The notes beneath the pieces were generated by a model. It was not told where the DNA came from. It ran no database searches and saw nothing but the letters and a program-made list of their open reading frames with translations. From Pedobacter ginsengisoli (GTDB taxonomy: Bacteria > Bacteroidota > Bacteroidia > Sphingobacteriales > Sphingobacteriaceae), in the NCBI RefSeq assembly GCF_002736205.1, contig NZ_CP024091.1, positions 3,531,555 to 3,595,554 on the forward strand: a stretch of 64,000 nt of DNA, read 5' to 3'. This document shows, piece by piece, positions 45,723 through 55,288 of the stretch. The number at the start of each line of letters is the position of its first letter. Within the stretch, counting starts at the first letter, position 1. Position numbers and translations under genes: made by a program.

Positions 45723-45884
45723 ATGGCAAAAAAGGTAGTTGCAACCCTGAAAACGGGTAAAGGAAAAGAATATTCGAAAGTTATTACAATGACTAAGTCT
45801 CCAAAATCTGGTGCTTATTCTTTCAAAGAAGTTATTGTTCACAACGATCACGTTCAAGATGCTATTTCTGCATCTAAAAAATAA
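45723..45884 (+). CDS. DUF4295 small ribosome-operon protein
   Basis: The 53-residue protein starts MAKKVVATLKTGKGKEYSKV and continues ITMTKSPKSGAYSFKEVIVH, then NDHVQDAISASKK. This is DUF4295, a basic protein found only in Bacteroidota and nearly always after rpmG. It is likely ribosome-associated. It is followed by a strong terminator. Confidence 0.93.
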   Translation: MAKKVVATLKTGKGKEYSKVITMTKSPKSGAYSFKEVIVHNDHVQDAISASKK

Positions 45885-45904
45885 TTTTAATATTTTATAA
45901 TATT

Positions 45905-45938
45905 AAAGCCGTCCCTTTATTCTGGGAGGGCTTTTTTT
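45905..45938 (+). terminator. Terminator after the DUF4295 gene, just before ftsY
   Basis: AAAGCCGTCCC pairs with GGGAGGGCTTT (one mismatch) around an eight-base loop, followed by seven T. It ends only 18 bases before the ftsY ATG, so ftsY depends on read-through or on a promoter overlapping this site. Confidence 0.82.
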
Positions 45939-45956
45939 GTTTTTCTATACATTCTT

Positions 45957-46919
45957 ATGGGTTTATTTGATTTTTTTAAGAAAAAAGAGACTGCGCCTGA
46001 AGCGCAGGAAGCTCTTGACAAGGGATTGGAGAAAACTAAGGAGGGCTTTTTAAGTAAAATCACAAAAGCTGTAGCCGGTAAGTCTACTATTGATGATGAC
46101 GTACTGGACAACCTCGAAGAAGTTTTGGTAACCTCTGATGTTGGTGTAACTACAACATTAAAAATTATAGACCGAGTACAGAAACGTGTAGCAAAAGACA
46201 AATACCTTTCTACCTCTGAACTAAATAATCTGCTGCGCGATGAAATTCAGTTGTTACTTGCAGAAAATAACAGCAACGATTTCAGAAGTTTTGAATACGG
46301 TAACCATAAACCATATGTAATTATGGTGGTCGGAGTAAATGGTGTGGGCAAAACTACAACCATTGGCAAACTGGCACATAAACTTAAAGCAGAAAACCTT
46401 AAAGTTGTTTTAGGTGCTGCCGATACCTTCAGGGCCGCAGCGGTTGAACAAATTAAACTTTGGGGTGAGCGTGTTGGTGTACGTGTTGTTGCACAGGCAA
46501 TGGGTTCTGATCCTGCATCTGTAGCTTTTGACACTTTGCAATCGGCAGTTGCCAATGGCGAAGATGTTGTGATTATAGATACTGCTGGTCGTTTACACAA
46601 CAAAATTGGCTTAATGAATGAGTTGGGCAAAATTAAAAATGTGATGCAAAAGGTAATCCCTGGCGCACCTCATGAAATATTATTGGTACTTGACGGATCT
46701 ACCGGTCAAAATGCTTTTGAACAGTGCAAACAGTTTACCGAAGCAACTGACGTAAATGCTCTTGCCATAACTAAACTTGATGGTACTGCTAAAGGCGGTG
46801 TTGTTATCGGAATTTCCGATCAGTTTAAAATACCGGTAAAATATATAGGCGTTGGCGAAAGCATGAACGACCTGCAATTATTTGATAAAAAAGCATTTGT
46901 TGATAGTTTGTTTAAATAG
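45957..46919 (+). CDS. ftsY: Signal recognition particle receptor FtsY
   Basis: The 320-residue GTPase docks the SRP-ribosome complex at the inner membrane for co-translational insertion. After a short N domain the G motifs are GVNGVGKT (126-133), LGAADTFRAAAVEQIKLW, VIIDTAGRLHN and ITKLDGTAKGG. The acidic A domain of enterobacterial FtsY is absent, as usual in this phylum. A terminator lies directly upstream, and rimO follows 45 bp downstream. Confidence 0.96.
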   Translation: MGLFDFFKKKETAPEAQEALDKGLEKTKEGFLSKITKAVAGKSTIDDDVLDNLEEVLVTSDVGVTTTLKIIDRVQKRVAKDKYLSTSELNNLLRDEIQLLLAENNSNDFRSFEYGNHKPYVIMVVGVNGVGKTTTIGKLAHKLKAENLKVVLGAADTFRAAAVEQIKLWGERVGVRVVAQAMGSDPASVAFDTLQSAVANGEDVVIIDTAGRLHNKIGLMNELGKIKNVMQKVIPGAPHEILLVLDGSTGQNAFEQCKQFTEATDVNALAITKLDGTAKGGVVIGISDQFKIPVKYIGVGESMNDLQLFDKKAFVDSLFK

Positions 46920-46964
46920 TAACAAGCATACAATAAATAAAAAGATAATACTGACTTACAAAAC

Positions 46965-48299
46965 ATGAATACAAAAACTTCCACAAAAATAATCCCTGTT
47001 AAAAAACCAAAGATTAACGTAATCACATTGGGCTGTTCCAAAAACACTTACGATTCTGAGGTTTTAATGGGCCAATTGCGCGGAAATAGTTTAGATGTTA
47101 TTCATGAATCTAACCAGGTTGGCAAAGACGATATTGTTGTAATTAATACCTGTGGTTTTATAGATAATGCAAAACAAGAATCTATTGATACCATATTGCA
47201 ATACAGCCAGTTAAAGGACGAAGGGAAAGTGGCAAAAGTAATTGTAACCGGATGCCTTTCGGAACGCTATAAGCCTGAGTTAGAAGCCGAAATTACCAAT
47301 GTTGATGCTTATTTTGGCACCAATGATTTAAATAACCTGCTCCACTCTTTAGGTGCAAATTATAAGCATGAATTAATTGGCGAGCGTTTGCTAACCACCC
47401 CGTCACACTTCGCTTATTTTAAAATTGCAGAGGGTTGTAACAGACCTTGCTCTTTTTGCGCTATTCCGCTGATGCGTGGCAAACACGTATCCAGAGATAT
47501 GGAAGAGCTGGTAAATGAAGCTAAAATATTGGCCGCTAACGGTACCAAAGAACTTATACTAATTGCTCAGGACCTTACTTATTATGGTCTTGATATTTAT
47601 GGAAAACGTAATCTTGATGAGTTATTACGCCGACTATCTGATGTAAGGGGTATTGAATGGATCAGACTGCAATACGCCTACCCTTCTGGCTTTCCGATGG
47701 AAATTCTGGATGCAATGAATGAGCGTGAGAATATTTGCAAGTATTTGGATATGCCATTGCAGCATATTACAGACAATATGCTGAAGTCAATGCGTCGTGG
47801 TATTACCAAGCAAAAGACTATAGATATTGTTAATCAAATTAGAGATAAGGTACCGGGTATCGCAATGCGTACTACTTTGATTTGCGGATACCCAGGAGAA
47901 ACTGAGCAGGATTTTGAAGAAATGCTTAGCTGGGTTGAGGAAACCCGTTTCGACAGATTAGGATGCTTTACTTACTCTCATGAAGAAAAAACTCATGCAC
48001 ATAGTCTGATTGATGATGTACCTGAAGAGGTAAAACAAGCACGTGTTGATGCAATTATGGAATTACAACAAGGAATTTCTTTTGATATAAACCAAGATAA
48101 AATAGGCAAAACCTATAAAGTTTTGGTTGACAGAAAAGAAGGCGACTTCTTTGTTGGCCGTACTGAATTTGACTCGCCAGAGGTTGACAATGAAGTTTTA
48201 ATTGACGCAGCTACCGGCTATGCGGCAAATGGAACTTTTGTAAATGTTAAGATTGATCGTGCCGAAGATTTTGATCTATATGGACAAATTGTAAAATAA
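46965..48299 (+). CDS. rimO: Ribosomal protein S12 methylthiotransferase RimO
   Basis: The 444-residue radical-SAM enzyme adds a methylthio group to an Asp of ribosomal protein S12. The N-terminal UPF0004 domain has Cys24, Cys63 and Cys97 (LGCSKN, NTCGFID, TGCLSE). The radical-SAM cluster is CNRPCSFC with Cys158, Cys162 and Cys165, and a C-terminal TRAM-like domain follows. LGCSKNTYDSE distinguishes RimO from MiaB. It follows ftsY on the same strand, a common pairing in Bacteroidota. Confidence 0.95.
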   Translation: MNTKTSTKIIPVKKPKINVITLGCSKNTYDSEVLMGQLRGNSLDVIHESNQVGKDDIVVINTCGFIDNAKQESIDTILQYSQLKDEGKVAKVIVTGCLSERYKPELEAEITNVDAYFGTNDLNNLLHSLGANYKHELIGERLLTTPSHFAYFKIAEGCNRPCSFCAIPLMRGKHVSRDMEELVNEAKILAANGTKELILIAQDLTYYGLDIYGKRNLDELLRRLSDVRGIEWIRLQYAYPSGFPMEILDAMNERENICKYLDMPLQHITDNMLKSMRRGITKQKTIDIVNQIRDKVPGIAMRTTLICGYPGETEQDFEEMLSWVEETRFDRLGCFTYSHEEKTHAHSLIDDVPEEVKQARVDAIMELQQGISFDINQDKIGKTYKVLVDRKEGDFFVGRTEFDSPEVDNEVLIDAATGYAANGTFVNVKIDRAEDFDLYGQIVK

Positions 48300-48345
48300 A
48301 GGCTTCATATTTAGATTTATAGTTTATTAGCTTAAATTCGTAGCG

Positions 48346-49932
48346 ATGCAAGCTAAATACATCTCTTATCAGGAAACTAATGCTTTCTCTTCCATTGTGC
48401 TGGATTACATTTCCAAAAATGGGAAGTTAAGCCAATTTTATAAATATGAACCGGATTTTTCCGGCTTTGAAAAAGCTATTGCTGATCGTACTTTTAAAGC
48501 CGACAGAGCTATTCTGGTTAGCACCTTACAAAAACAATATTCATCGATTCAGGTTTCGCCATTAGTAAAGGCCAACATTGAGCTCTTAGCGGATAAAAAG
48601 ACTTTTACAATTACCACAGGTCATCAGCTAAATATATTTACAGGCCCCCTATATTTTATCTACAAAATAGTTACTGCAATAAACCTGGCGCGTGATCTAA
48701 AACAACAATTTCCTGACTATAATTTTGTGCCTGTATACTGGATGGCAACAGAAGATCATGATTTTGAAGAAATCAACCATGTTAAGGTTGAGGATAAAAT
48801 GATTACCTGGAATAAAAATGCTGCCGGAGCCACTGGAAGGCTTGACACTGCTGATATTGCAGAAGCGCTTGCTGCATATAAAGGATACCTGGGTATTAGT
48901 GAAAATGGCATAGGATTTTCGAAAACTGTAGACAAGGCTTACACCAGTAATAGGAAGTTAAGTGATGCTACCCGAGAATTGGTTGATGCCCTTTTTGGCA
49001 AATACGGTTTGGTTTGTGTGGATGCAGATGACCATGCGCTTAAAAGCCAGTTTGCCGAAATCATATATAAAGATATTACTGAAGAGAACAGCTTTAAATT
49101 AATCAGCAAAGCCAGTTCCGAGCTGGAAACTATGGGTTACAAAGCCCAGGTTAACCCCAGAGAAATCAATTTCTTTTATATGATTGATGGCCTAAGGGAA
49201 CGGATTATAGAAGAAAACGGAAGTTACATGGTGATGAACTCTTCTATAGGTTTTACTAAAACTGAGCTGCAAAAAGAGATAAATGCTTATCCAGAAAGGT
49301 TTAGCCCCAATGTGGTAATGCGTCCTGTTTATCAAGAAGTTATACTACCTAATATAGCTTATATTGGTGGAGGGGCTGAGGTGACATACTGGCTGCAATT
49401 AAAAGCAAATTTTGACCATTATAAAATTGATTTCCCGGTATTAATGTTGCGTAATTCTGCTTTGCTTATCGACAAAAGAAGTGAAGCCAGAATGGAAGTA
49501 TTGGGCATTAGTCATAGAAACTTATTTAGTGACACTGAGACACTAAAAAATGAATGGGTTAAATCGCATGTTAATCTTCAATTCTCTCTTGATAATGAGG
49601 AGAGGTCAATAAGCGCAATTTTTGATCAAATAAAGCTTAATGCTTATAAAATAGACAAAAGTCTTTCACAATCGGCAGATGCTGCCAAGACAAAAGCACT
49701 AAAGCTTATCTTCACCCTGGAGAAAAAAATGCTAAGGGCTGAAAAGCGAAAGCATGTTACTTCGTTCTCTCAAATAGATAATCTTAAAGAAAAATTATTC
49801 CCTTCTGGCGTGCTACAGGAAAGGGTACTTAATATTGCACCAATGATTGTACTTTATGGTGATGATTTTATAGATTCGCTGATTACCCATTTTAAACCTT
49901 TAGATTATCAGTTTACAGTTCTTTTTGCCTAA
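48346..49932 (+). CDS. bshC: Bacillithiol biosynthesis cysteine-adding enzyme BshC
   Basis: The 528-residue protein has the BshC marks TITTGHQLNIFTGPLYFIYK, VPVYWMATEDHDFEEINHV and VMRPVYQEVILPNIAYIGGG, then AEVTYWLQLK, plus a C-terminal coiled coil (EKKMLRAEKRKHVTSFSQID). It attaches cysteine to glucosaminyl-malate in the last step of bacillithiol synthesis, so the cell probably uses bacillithiol as its low-molecular-weight thiol. The bshA and bshB genes are not in the window. It is five bases before the Ldh-family gene. Confidence 0.94.
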   Translation: MQAKYISYQETNAFSSIVLDYISKNGKLSQFYKYEPDFSGFEKAIADRTFKADRAILVSTLQKQYSSIQVSPLVKANIELLADKKTFTITTGHQLNIFTGPLYFIYKIVTAINLARDLKQQFPDYNFVPVYWMATEDHDFEEINHVKVEDKMITWNKNAAGATGRLDTADIAEALAAYKGYLGISENGIGFSKTVDKAYTSNRKLSDATRELVDALFGKYGLVCVDADDHALKSQFAEIIYKDITEENSFKLISKASSELETMGYKAQVNPREINFFYMIDGLRERIIEENGSYMVMNSSIGFTKTELQKEINAYPERFSPNVVMRPVYQEVILPNIAYIGGGAEVTYWLQLKANFDHYKIDFPVLMLRNSALLIDKRSEARMEVLGISHRNLFSDTETLKNEWVKSHVNLQFSLDNEERSISAIFDQIKLNAYKIDKSLSQSADAAKTKALKLIFTLEKKMLRAEKRKHVTSFSQIDNLKEKLFPSGVLQERVLNIAPMIVLYGDDFIDSLITHFKPLDYQFTVLFA

Positions 49933-49937
49933 TTCAA

Positions 49938-51020
49938 ATGACCTTTTACACTTTTACAGAGAACAAATTACGCCAGTTTACAGAACGTGTGTTTTTAAAA
50001 ATGGGATGTCCGTTGGCAGATGCGCAGTTGGCGGCTGATGTGCTATTAAAATCTGATTTGAGAGGTATTGATTCGCATGGCGTAGCACGATTAAGCGGCT
50101 ACGTTCGCCTATGGGAAAAGCAACGGATAAATGCAAATCCTGTAATAAAAATTGTTCACGAAACAGCTACAACTGCCACTGTTGATGGCGATAGTGGTTT
50201 AGGACTGGTGGTAGCACCCTTTGCCATGAAAATAGCGATAGAAAAAGCACGTATTTATGGTAGCGGATGGGTTGCGGTTAAAAATTCAAATCACTTTGGT
50301 ATTGCCGGCTATCATTCGTTAATGGCTGCTGAACAGGAAATGATTGGTATTAGTATGACAAATGCGAGCCCACTTGTTGCTCCAACTTATTCCAGTGAAC
50401 GTTTACTGGGGACAAATCCAATGTGTTATGCTTTTCCGGCAGGTAAATACCCACCCGTTATAGTTGATATGGCAACAGCCGCAGCTGCTAATGGGAAACT
50501 GGAAATTGCGCAGAGGGCTAATCAGCCTATCCCTGAAGGATGGGTACAGGATTCGACCGGTAATACGTCAACAAATCCTCATCAATTAAAGGAAGGTGGT
50601 TCATTGCTACCGCTAGGTAGCGACAAAGATCATGGCAGCCATAAGGGTTATGGTTTAAGTGCTACTGTAGATATTTTTTCTGCTGTATTGTCTGGCGCAA
50701 ATTACGGGCCATGGGTACCTCCATTTGTTGCTTTTTTAGAGCCCCCTACTGATCCGGTTGGAGAAGGTATTGGGCATTTTCTTGGTGCAATGAGAGTTGA
50801 TGGTTTTAGGCCTGCCCAGGATTTTAAAGACCATCTGGACAATTGGATTGAACGTTTTAAAAGTGCGAAAACTGTTGACGCGGACAAAAAGGTAATTATT
50901 CCCGGAGAGCCGGAATTTGCTTATGAGCAAGAACGCAGAATTAGCGGAATTCCGTTGATTGACGTTGTTGTTAATGATCTGAACGAACTTGCTAAAAAAC
51001 TTGAAATAGAGGGGCTATAA
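49938..51020 (+). CDS. Ldh-family NAD(P)-dependent oxidoreductase
   Basis: The 360-residue protein belongs to the malate/L-sulfolactate/ureidoglycolate dehydrogenase group, which has a non-Rossmann NAD fold. Marks are DLRGIDSHGVARLSGYVRLW, NSNHFGIAGYHSLMA with the catalytic His, ISMTNASPLVAP, LLGTNPMCYAFPAG and SDKDHGSHKGYGLSATVDIF. The substrate is some 2-hydroxyacid; sequence alone does not tell which. It closely follows bshC. Its end overlaps the convergent fucosidase gene by six bases. Confidence 0.9.
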   Translation: MTFYTFTENKLRQFTERVFLKMGCPLADAQLAADVLLKSDLRGIDSHGVARLSGYVRLWEKQRINANPVIKIVHETATTATVDGDSGLGLVVAPFAMKIAIEKARIYGSGWVAVKNSNHFGIAGYHSLMAAEQEMIGISMTNASPLVAPTYSSERLLGTNPMCYAFPAGKYPPVIVDMATAAAANGKLEIAQRANQPIPEGWVQDSTGNTSTNPHQLKEGGSLLPLGSDKDHGSHKGYGLSATVDIFSAVLSGANYGPWVPPFVAFLEPPTDPVGEGIGHFLGAMRVDGFRPAQDFKDHLDNWIERFKSAKTVDADKKVIIPGEPEFAYEQERRISGIPLIDVVVNDLNELAKKLEIEGL

Positions 51021-52442
51021 AGCCCCCCTAAAAGAAAATGCCAATGCTGGAAGATCCTTCTGGATATTTTTGGGCAACCACACTTTTACAGTTGTTCCCT
51101 TATTCTCCCATTTAAGTTTCTGACCGGTTTGAATTAGTTGAATTGCTGTTCCTTTAGCTGGTACGTTTCCATTCCACACTACATATTCAGGAGTATTATC
51201 TTTAAGACAGGTTAACGCATACTTGGTCTTTCCGTCTTTACTTTGTGTAAACCAGGTATCGCCATCATGATAATCTTTGGTAATTCTGGTATTATAAATA
51301 GCTTTCCCATTTACGTTTAGCCATTTACCTATATCTTCCAACCTTGCAATAGCATCCTGAGGAATAGTTCCATCTGCTTTTGGCCCCACTCCAAGTAATA
51401 AACTACCCCCCTTTGCCACAATCTCAATTAGGGTGTGAATTACCTTAGTGGCAGACTTATATTGATCATTAGGAACAAAGCCCCATGCACCGCCTAAGGT
51501 CATGCAGCTTTCCCATGGATTTGCCAGTTGTTGTTTTGGTACGCTTTGTTCTGGTGTTTGATAGTTTTCGTAAGGTCCGTGAACAGTTCTGTCTACCATT
51601 AACAGACCTGGCTGCGCTTTACGTGCCATATCGGCAATAGCAGGCATATCAATATCCTGACTCCATTCAGGAATTCTCATTCCCCATGAAAGTACTTCTT
51701 CGTTAACTGTTTCTAACGGTCTAACCCATCCCCCATCTAACCAAAGGATATCTACTGAGCCATAGTTATGCATCAACTCACTAATTTGATTAAATGTTTG
51801 TTTTTTAAACATGCTCCATCTCCATGGATTTTTTCTGATATCATAATTATTGTTTCTATCTGCAGTTGCATATTTTGGCCACCAATAATATTCAGAATGC
51901 CAATCTGGTTTTGAAAAATAAGCTCCAATCATAAAGCCCTGTTTGCGAAAGGCATCAAACACATATTTTGCCACATCGGCTTTAGGATTGTCTTTAAATG
52001 GCCCTGCAGAGATCTTAAAATCTGACTCCTTAGTATCAAACATATTGAACCCATCATGATGCTTAGTGGTAAATACCAGGTAACGCATACCTGCATCTTT
52101 ACCTGCTTTAGCCCATTGATCAGGATTAAATTTAACCGGGTTAAAATCTTTACTTAAACCCCAGTACCATTTTTTATAATCTTCGTAGTTACTTGTACTA
52201 TCCCTGGATATCCAATCTTCTGAGCAGATGGACCACGATTCAATAATACCGGGCACAGCATACAAACCCCAATGAATAATCATCCCAAATTTTTGATCCT
52301 GCCATTTATCTAATTTCTGACTAACCAAAGGATCTTTAGGCCATTCATATATGGTTGATTGGTGGTGTACGCCGTTATCCTGGGCATTCAACCTCCCTAT
52401 AAACAAAGGAATGAGCAATAATACGGCAAATAATTTCTTCAT
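51015..52442 (-). CDS. GH29 alpha-L-fucosidase
   Basis: The 475-residue protein has a signal peptide (1-20, LLLIPLFIGRLNA) and the GH29 catalytic barrel: KFGMIIHWGLYAVPGIIESW, YLVFTTKHHDGFNMFD and DILWLDGGW, where Asp236 is the expected nucleophile. GGSLLLGVGPKADGTIP is also typical. A short C-terminal domain follows. It should release alpha-fucose from host or plant glycans in the periplasm. It is a single gene, not next to a SusC/D pair. Confidence 0.93.
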   Translation of the reverse strand: MKKLFAVLLLIPLFIGRLNAQDNGVHHQSTIYEWPKDPLVSQKLDKWQDQKFGMIIHWGLYAVPGIIESWSICSEDWISRDSTSNYEDYKKWYWGLSKDFNPVKFNPDQWAKAGKDAGMRYLVFTTKHHDGFNMFDTKESDFKISAGPFKDNPKADVAKYVFDAFRKQGFMIGAYFSKPDWHSEYYWWPKYATADRNNNYDIRKNPWRWSMFKKQTFNQISELMHNYGSVDILWLDGGWVRPLETVNEEVLSWGMRIPEWSQDIDMPAIADMARKAQPGLLMVDRTVHGPYENYQTPEQSVPKQQLANPWESCMTLGGAWGFVPNDQYKSATKVIHTLIEIVAKGGSLLLGVGPKADGTIPQDAIARLEDIGKWLNVNGKAIYNTRITKDYHDGDTWFTQSKDGKTKYALTCLKDNTPEYVVWNGNVPAKGTAIQLIQTGQKLKWENKGTTVKVWLPKNIQKDLPALAFSFRGAL

Positions 52443-52482
52443 AAATGGGGTTTTAATGATTACAGAAGATTCTTCTGGCTAA

Positions 52483-52531
52483 AAAACGATAAAAGACTGT
52501 ATGGGTTAAATATACAGTCTTTTATCGTTTT
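52483..52531 (-). terminator. Terminator after lepB
   Basis: Two perfect 20-bp arms (52483-52502 and 52512-52531) enclose a nine-base loop. The core is AAAGACTGTAT/ATACAGTCTTT with flanking A and T tracts. It ends the dapB-lepB transcript before the fucosidase promoter. Confidence 0.9.
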
Positions 52532-52551
52532 ACTTATTAATTCTTTTGGAT

Positions 52552-53760
52552 TTAATTGATTCCTTTCAACAACCTATTCCATCTTATTTTGCTAAAGAAT
52601 GACCCATTTGTATCATAACTCATCCATATAAATAATGCCTTTCCAACAATGTGATCTTCAGGAACAAATCCCCAGTAACGGGAATCTAATGAATTATGCC
52701 TGTTGTCTCCCATCATCCAGTAATAGTCCATCTTAAAAGTATAACTGGTTGCAGGCTTACCATTGATAAGCCAACCATTACCAGATTTCTCCAACTTGTT
52801 ACCCTCGTAAATTCTGATACTCCTTTCATAAAAAGGCATTGATGCGCTATCAAGTTGTACCGTCATTCCCTTTTTAGGGATAACAATTGGTCCGAAATTA
52901 TCTACGTTCCAGTTCTTTTTTGGATCAAAGGGAAATATATCCCTTTCCTGATATCCCTCTGGCTGCGTTAATTCTTTAACAGACTGCACAAAGTCAAGCT
53001 TCTTCACATCTTCCATCATAATTTCGGAACCAGTAAATGAATAAGAGGTAGCACTTAATTGCGAAATTTCCGGATCTCCCTCTCTCATACTAAATCCCAT
53101 CTCCTGAAAAATACCAAAGTTTACGTTGGGAGTCTTAAAGGTTACCTCATAAGTAAAATTACCTGTATTTTTCAATTTTTCAGGTTTACCATTTACAGAG
53201 ACAAGGCCATTTTTCATACTAACGGTATCCCCCGCAATGCCAATACATCTCTTAATATAATTTTCTCTTTTATCAACCGGTCTGCTAACAATAGTATAAT
53301 GTTTATTCACTGCTTCCCAACCTTCAGATCTCACCATTTTATAATAATCAGCATCCTGAGCCTCTAAAGCAACAGTATCACCTTGAGGGTAGTTAAATAC
53401 TACTACATCATTTCTTTTGATATCAGACAAACCAGGCAACCTGCGATATTTCCATTGTATACCATCCCAATATGCCTTAGTGCCAGTTACAGGCATAGTA
53501 TGATGAGCAAAAGGGAATGCAACAGGAGTCATTGGCACACGAGGGCCGTAGTTAACTTTGCTAACAAACAAGAAATCACCTACCAGCAGCGATCTTTCCA
53601 TAGAGCCTGTAGGTATTGTATATGCTTCTATAAAAAACACTCTGATTATGGTGGCTGCAATTACTGCGAATAAAATGGCATCAACCCATTCACGGCTTTT
53701 GGATTTTTTCTTTTTTGGCTTAGTGTCTTTATTTTCCTTTTGCCAGAATTTCCAATTCAT
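52552..53760 (-). CDS. lepB: Signal peptidase I
   Basis: The 402-residue protein has a cytoplasmic basic start, one membrane helix (about 26-43), then the SPase I catalytic fold: Ser53 in TIPTGSMERSLLVGD, Lys170 in ENYIKRCIGIAGDTV, and the C-terminal MMGDNRHNSLDSRYWGFVPE. A long insertion separates the two parts, which makes it longer than enteric homologues, as is usual in Bacteroidota. It cleaves signal peptides on the periplasmic side. It follows dapB by six bases. Confidence 0.95.
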   Translation of the reverse strand: MNWKFWQKENKDTKPKKKKSKSREWVDAILFAVIAATIIRVFFIEAYTIPTGSMERSLLVGDFLFVSKVNYGPRVPMTPVAFPFAHHTMPVTGTKAYWDGIQWKYRRLPGLSDIKRNDVVVFNYPQGDTVALEAQDADYYKMVRSEGWEAVNKHYTIVSRPVDKRENYIKRCIGIAGDTVSMKNGLVSVNGKPEKLKNTGNFTYEVTFKTPNVNFGIFQEMGFSMREGDPEISQLSATSYSFTGSEIMMEDVKKLDFVQSVKELTQPEGYQERDIFPFDPKKNWNVDNFGPIVIPKKGMTVQLDSASMPFYERSIRIYEGNKLEKSGNGWLINGKPATSYTFKMDYYWMMGDNRHNSLDSRYWGFVPEDHIVGKALFIWMSYDTNGSFFSKIRWNRLLKGIN

Positions 53761-53766
53761 ATCTTA

Positions 53767-54507
53767 TTATTTAAAATTAAATATATCGGCTATATTATAA
53801 AAGCCTTGTTTCTTTTCAAGCCATTCTGCAGCCACAACTGCCCCTAGTGCAAATCCTGAACGGTTATGAGCAGTATGTTTAAATTCAATCTCATCAACCT
53901 CAGAACTATACACAACTGTATGTGTACCAGGAATATTTTCAATTCTATGGGATTCAATTAGTAATTGATCTTTCTTTAATACATCATCGAACTGGGTTCC
54001 AACCAACTCATTTACCCATTCGTGTTTTCTTTCAACATTTTCGATGATACCTTCAGCAATAGTCATAGCTGTACCACTAGGCGAATCCAGTTTCTGGGTA
54101 TGATGAATTTCCTCTACCTGAACCTCGTATGCCGGAAAGTCGTTCATTAACCTAGCCAGCACCTTATTCATATGAAAGAAAATATTAACCCCAATACTAA
54201 AGTTTGATCCATAAAGGAGTGCATTGTTACGTGTAAGGCACTCGTTTTTCACTTCCTGTAGCTGGCCATACCAACCCGTAGTACCTACAACAACAGGAAC
54301 ATTGGCATCAAAGCAAGCATAAATATTATTTATTGCAGCATCAGGGGCACTAAAATCAATAGCTACATCAGCTTTTCGCAAGTTAGCCGTTGTCAGATCT
54401 TCAAGATTATCAATACTTATTTTCAAGACTACTTCATGTCCTCTTTCTAAAGCAAAATGCTCAATAATCTGACCCATTTTACCGTAGCCTAATAATGCTA
54501 TTTTCAT
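53767..54507 (-). CDS. dapB: 4-hydroxy-tetrahydrodipicolinate reductase
   Basis: The 246-residue protein starts MKIALLGYGKMGQIIEHFAL, the NAD(P)-binding motif. It continues with DVAIDFSAPDAAI, VVGTTGWYG, SNFSIGVNIFFHMN and the catalytic VEEIHHTQKLDSPSGTAM. It reduces the dihydrodipicolinate precursor in lysine and meso-diaminopimelate synthesis. Length is normal. It precedes lepB in the conserved parA-parB-DUF5683-dapB-lepB run. Confidence 0.96.
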   Translation of the reverse strand: MKIALLGYGKMGQIIEHFALERGHEVVLKISIDNLEDLTTANLRKADVAIDFSAPDAAINNIYACFDANVPVVVGTTGWYGQLQEVKNECLTRNNALLYGSNFSIGVNIFFHMNKVLARLMNDFPAYEVQVEEIHHTQKLDSPSGTAMTIAEGIIENVERKHEWVNELVGTQFDDVLKKDQLLIESHRIENIPGTHTVVYSSEVDEIEFKHTAHNRSGFALGAVVAAEWLEKKQGFYNIADIFNFK

Positions 54508-54631
54508 TGGTTATATTCTTTTACTGGTTATAGGGAACATCTTAAAAAGTCCCTTTTCACTTAATATTTTTAATTTTTTGCTAAAGGTATTAAAAGCACA
54601 CAAATACCCGCTTAAACTTGCAAAAAATATA

Positions 54632-55288
54632 CTATAGTCTAATAGTAAGCTTCACACCTGGAGTTACATTGTTAAAACCGTACATATTATTGGTATTGAT
54701 TAAGCCGGGAGAGAGCTTCATCCCTATATCGTCTACATTAAAATATTTTAGACGGGCATCTATATATGCCTCAACAACATTTAGAAGATATAAACCTACG
54801 TACGAGAAAATAATTACTTCTTTATTCCTTCTAAAAAGGTCTTTTGCAGTAATTAACCCAGCCTCATCCATATTGTTATACGGAAAAGCAGGGCTTTTCT
54901 CTCCATCATTTGCTCGCCTATAAATAATTTCATTATAAAAGAGTCTGTAATTCTTACTATTATCTATAAATGAAATAGTTAATAGTGTTATACCTGTGTA
55001 AAGACCAGCAACTTTTGCAAGCCTGTAAACAGTAACCCCATTTCTGATTTGCCCAAGTCCGGGAAGCATCAGTGAACTAAGAGCTGCTCTTCTGCCTGCT
55101 ATTTTACCAAGATTTACGTAGGCAGGTTTCTTGAGTGTATCTACTTTTTGAGCTTTAACAGGCTCCACCAGCGGCTTTGGTTTAATAATCAGCGTATCCT
55201 TTTTCACTACAGGGGTTTCCTGAGCATAAGTTACCACCGTAATAAAAAGAAATAAAACCGATAGCAGCAGACTTTTGTACATTACCAA
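54632..55288 (-). CDS. DUF5683 membrane protein
   Basis: The 218-residue protein has a signal-like first helix (LLLSVLFLFITVVTYAQ), a basic linker, then GRRAALSSLMLPGLGQIRNG, the hallmark of DUF5683, and two or three further hydrophobic segments (VAGLYTGITLLTISFI and IFSYVGLYLLNVVEAYIDAR). Function is unknown; its constant place after parB suggests an envelope role linked to growth. It overlaps the parB end by seven bases. Confidence 0.88.
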   Translation of the reverse strand: MVMYKSLLLSVLFLFITVVTYAQETPVVKKDTLIIKPKPLVEPVKAQKVDTLKKPAYVNLGKIAGRRAALSSLMLPGLGQIRNGVTVYRLAKVAGLYTGITLLTISFIDNSKNYRLFYNEIIYRRANDGEKSPAFPYNNMDEAGLITAKDLFRRNKEVIIFSYVGLYLLNVVEAYIDARLKYFNVDDIGMKLSPGLINTNNMYGFNNVTPGVKLTIRL

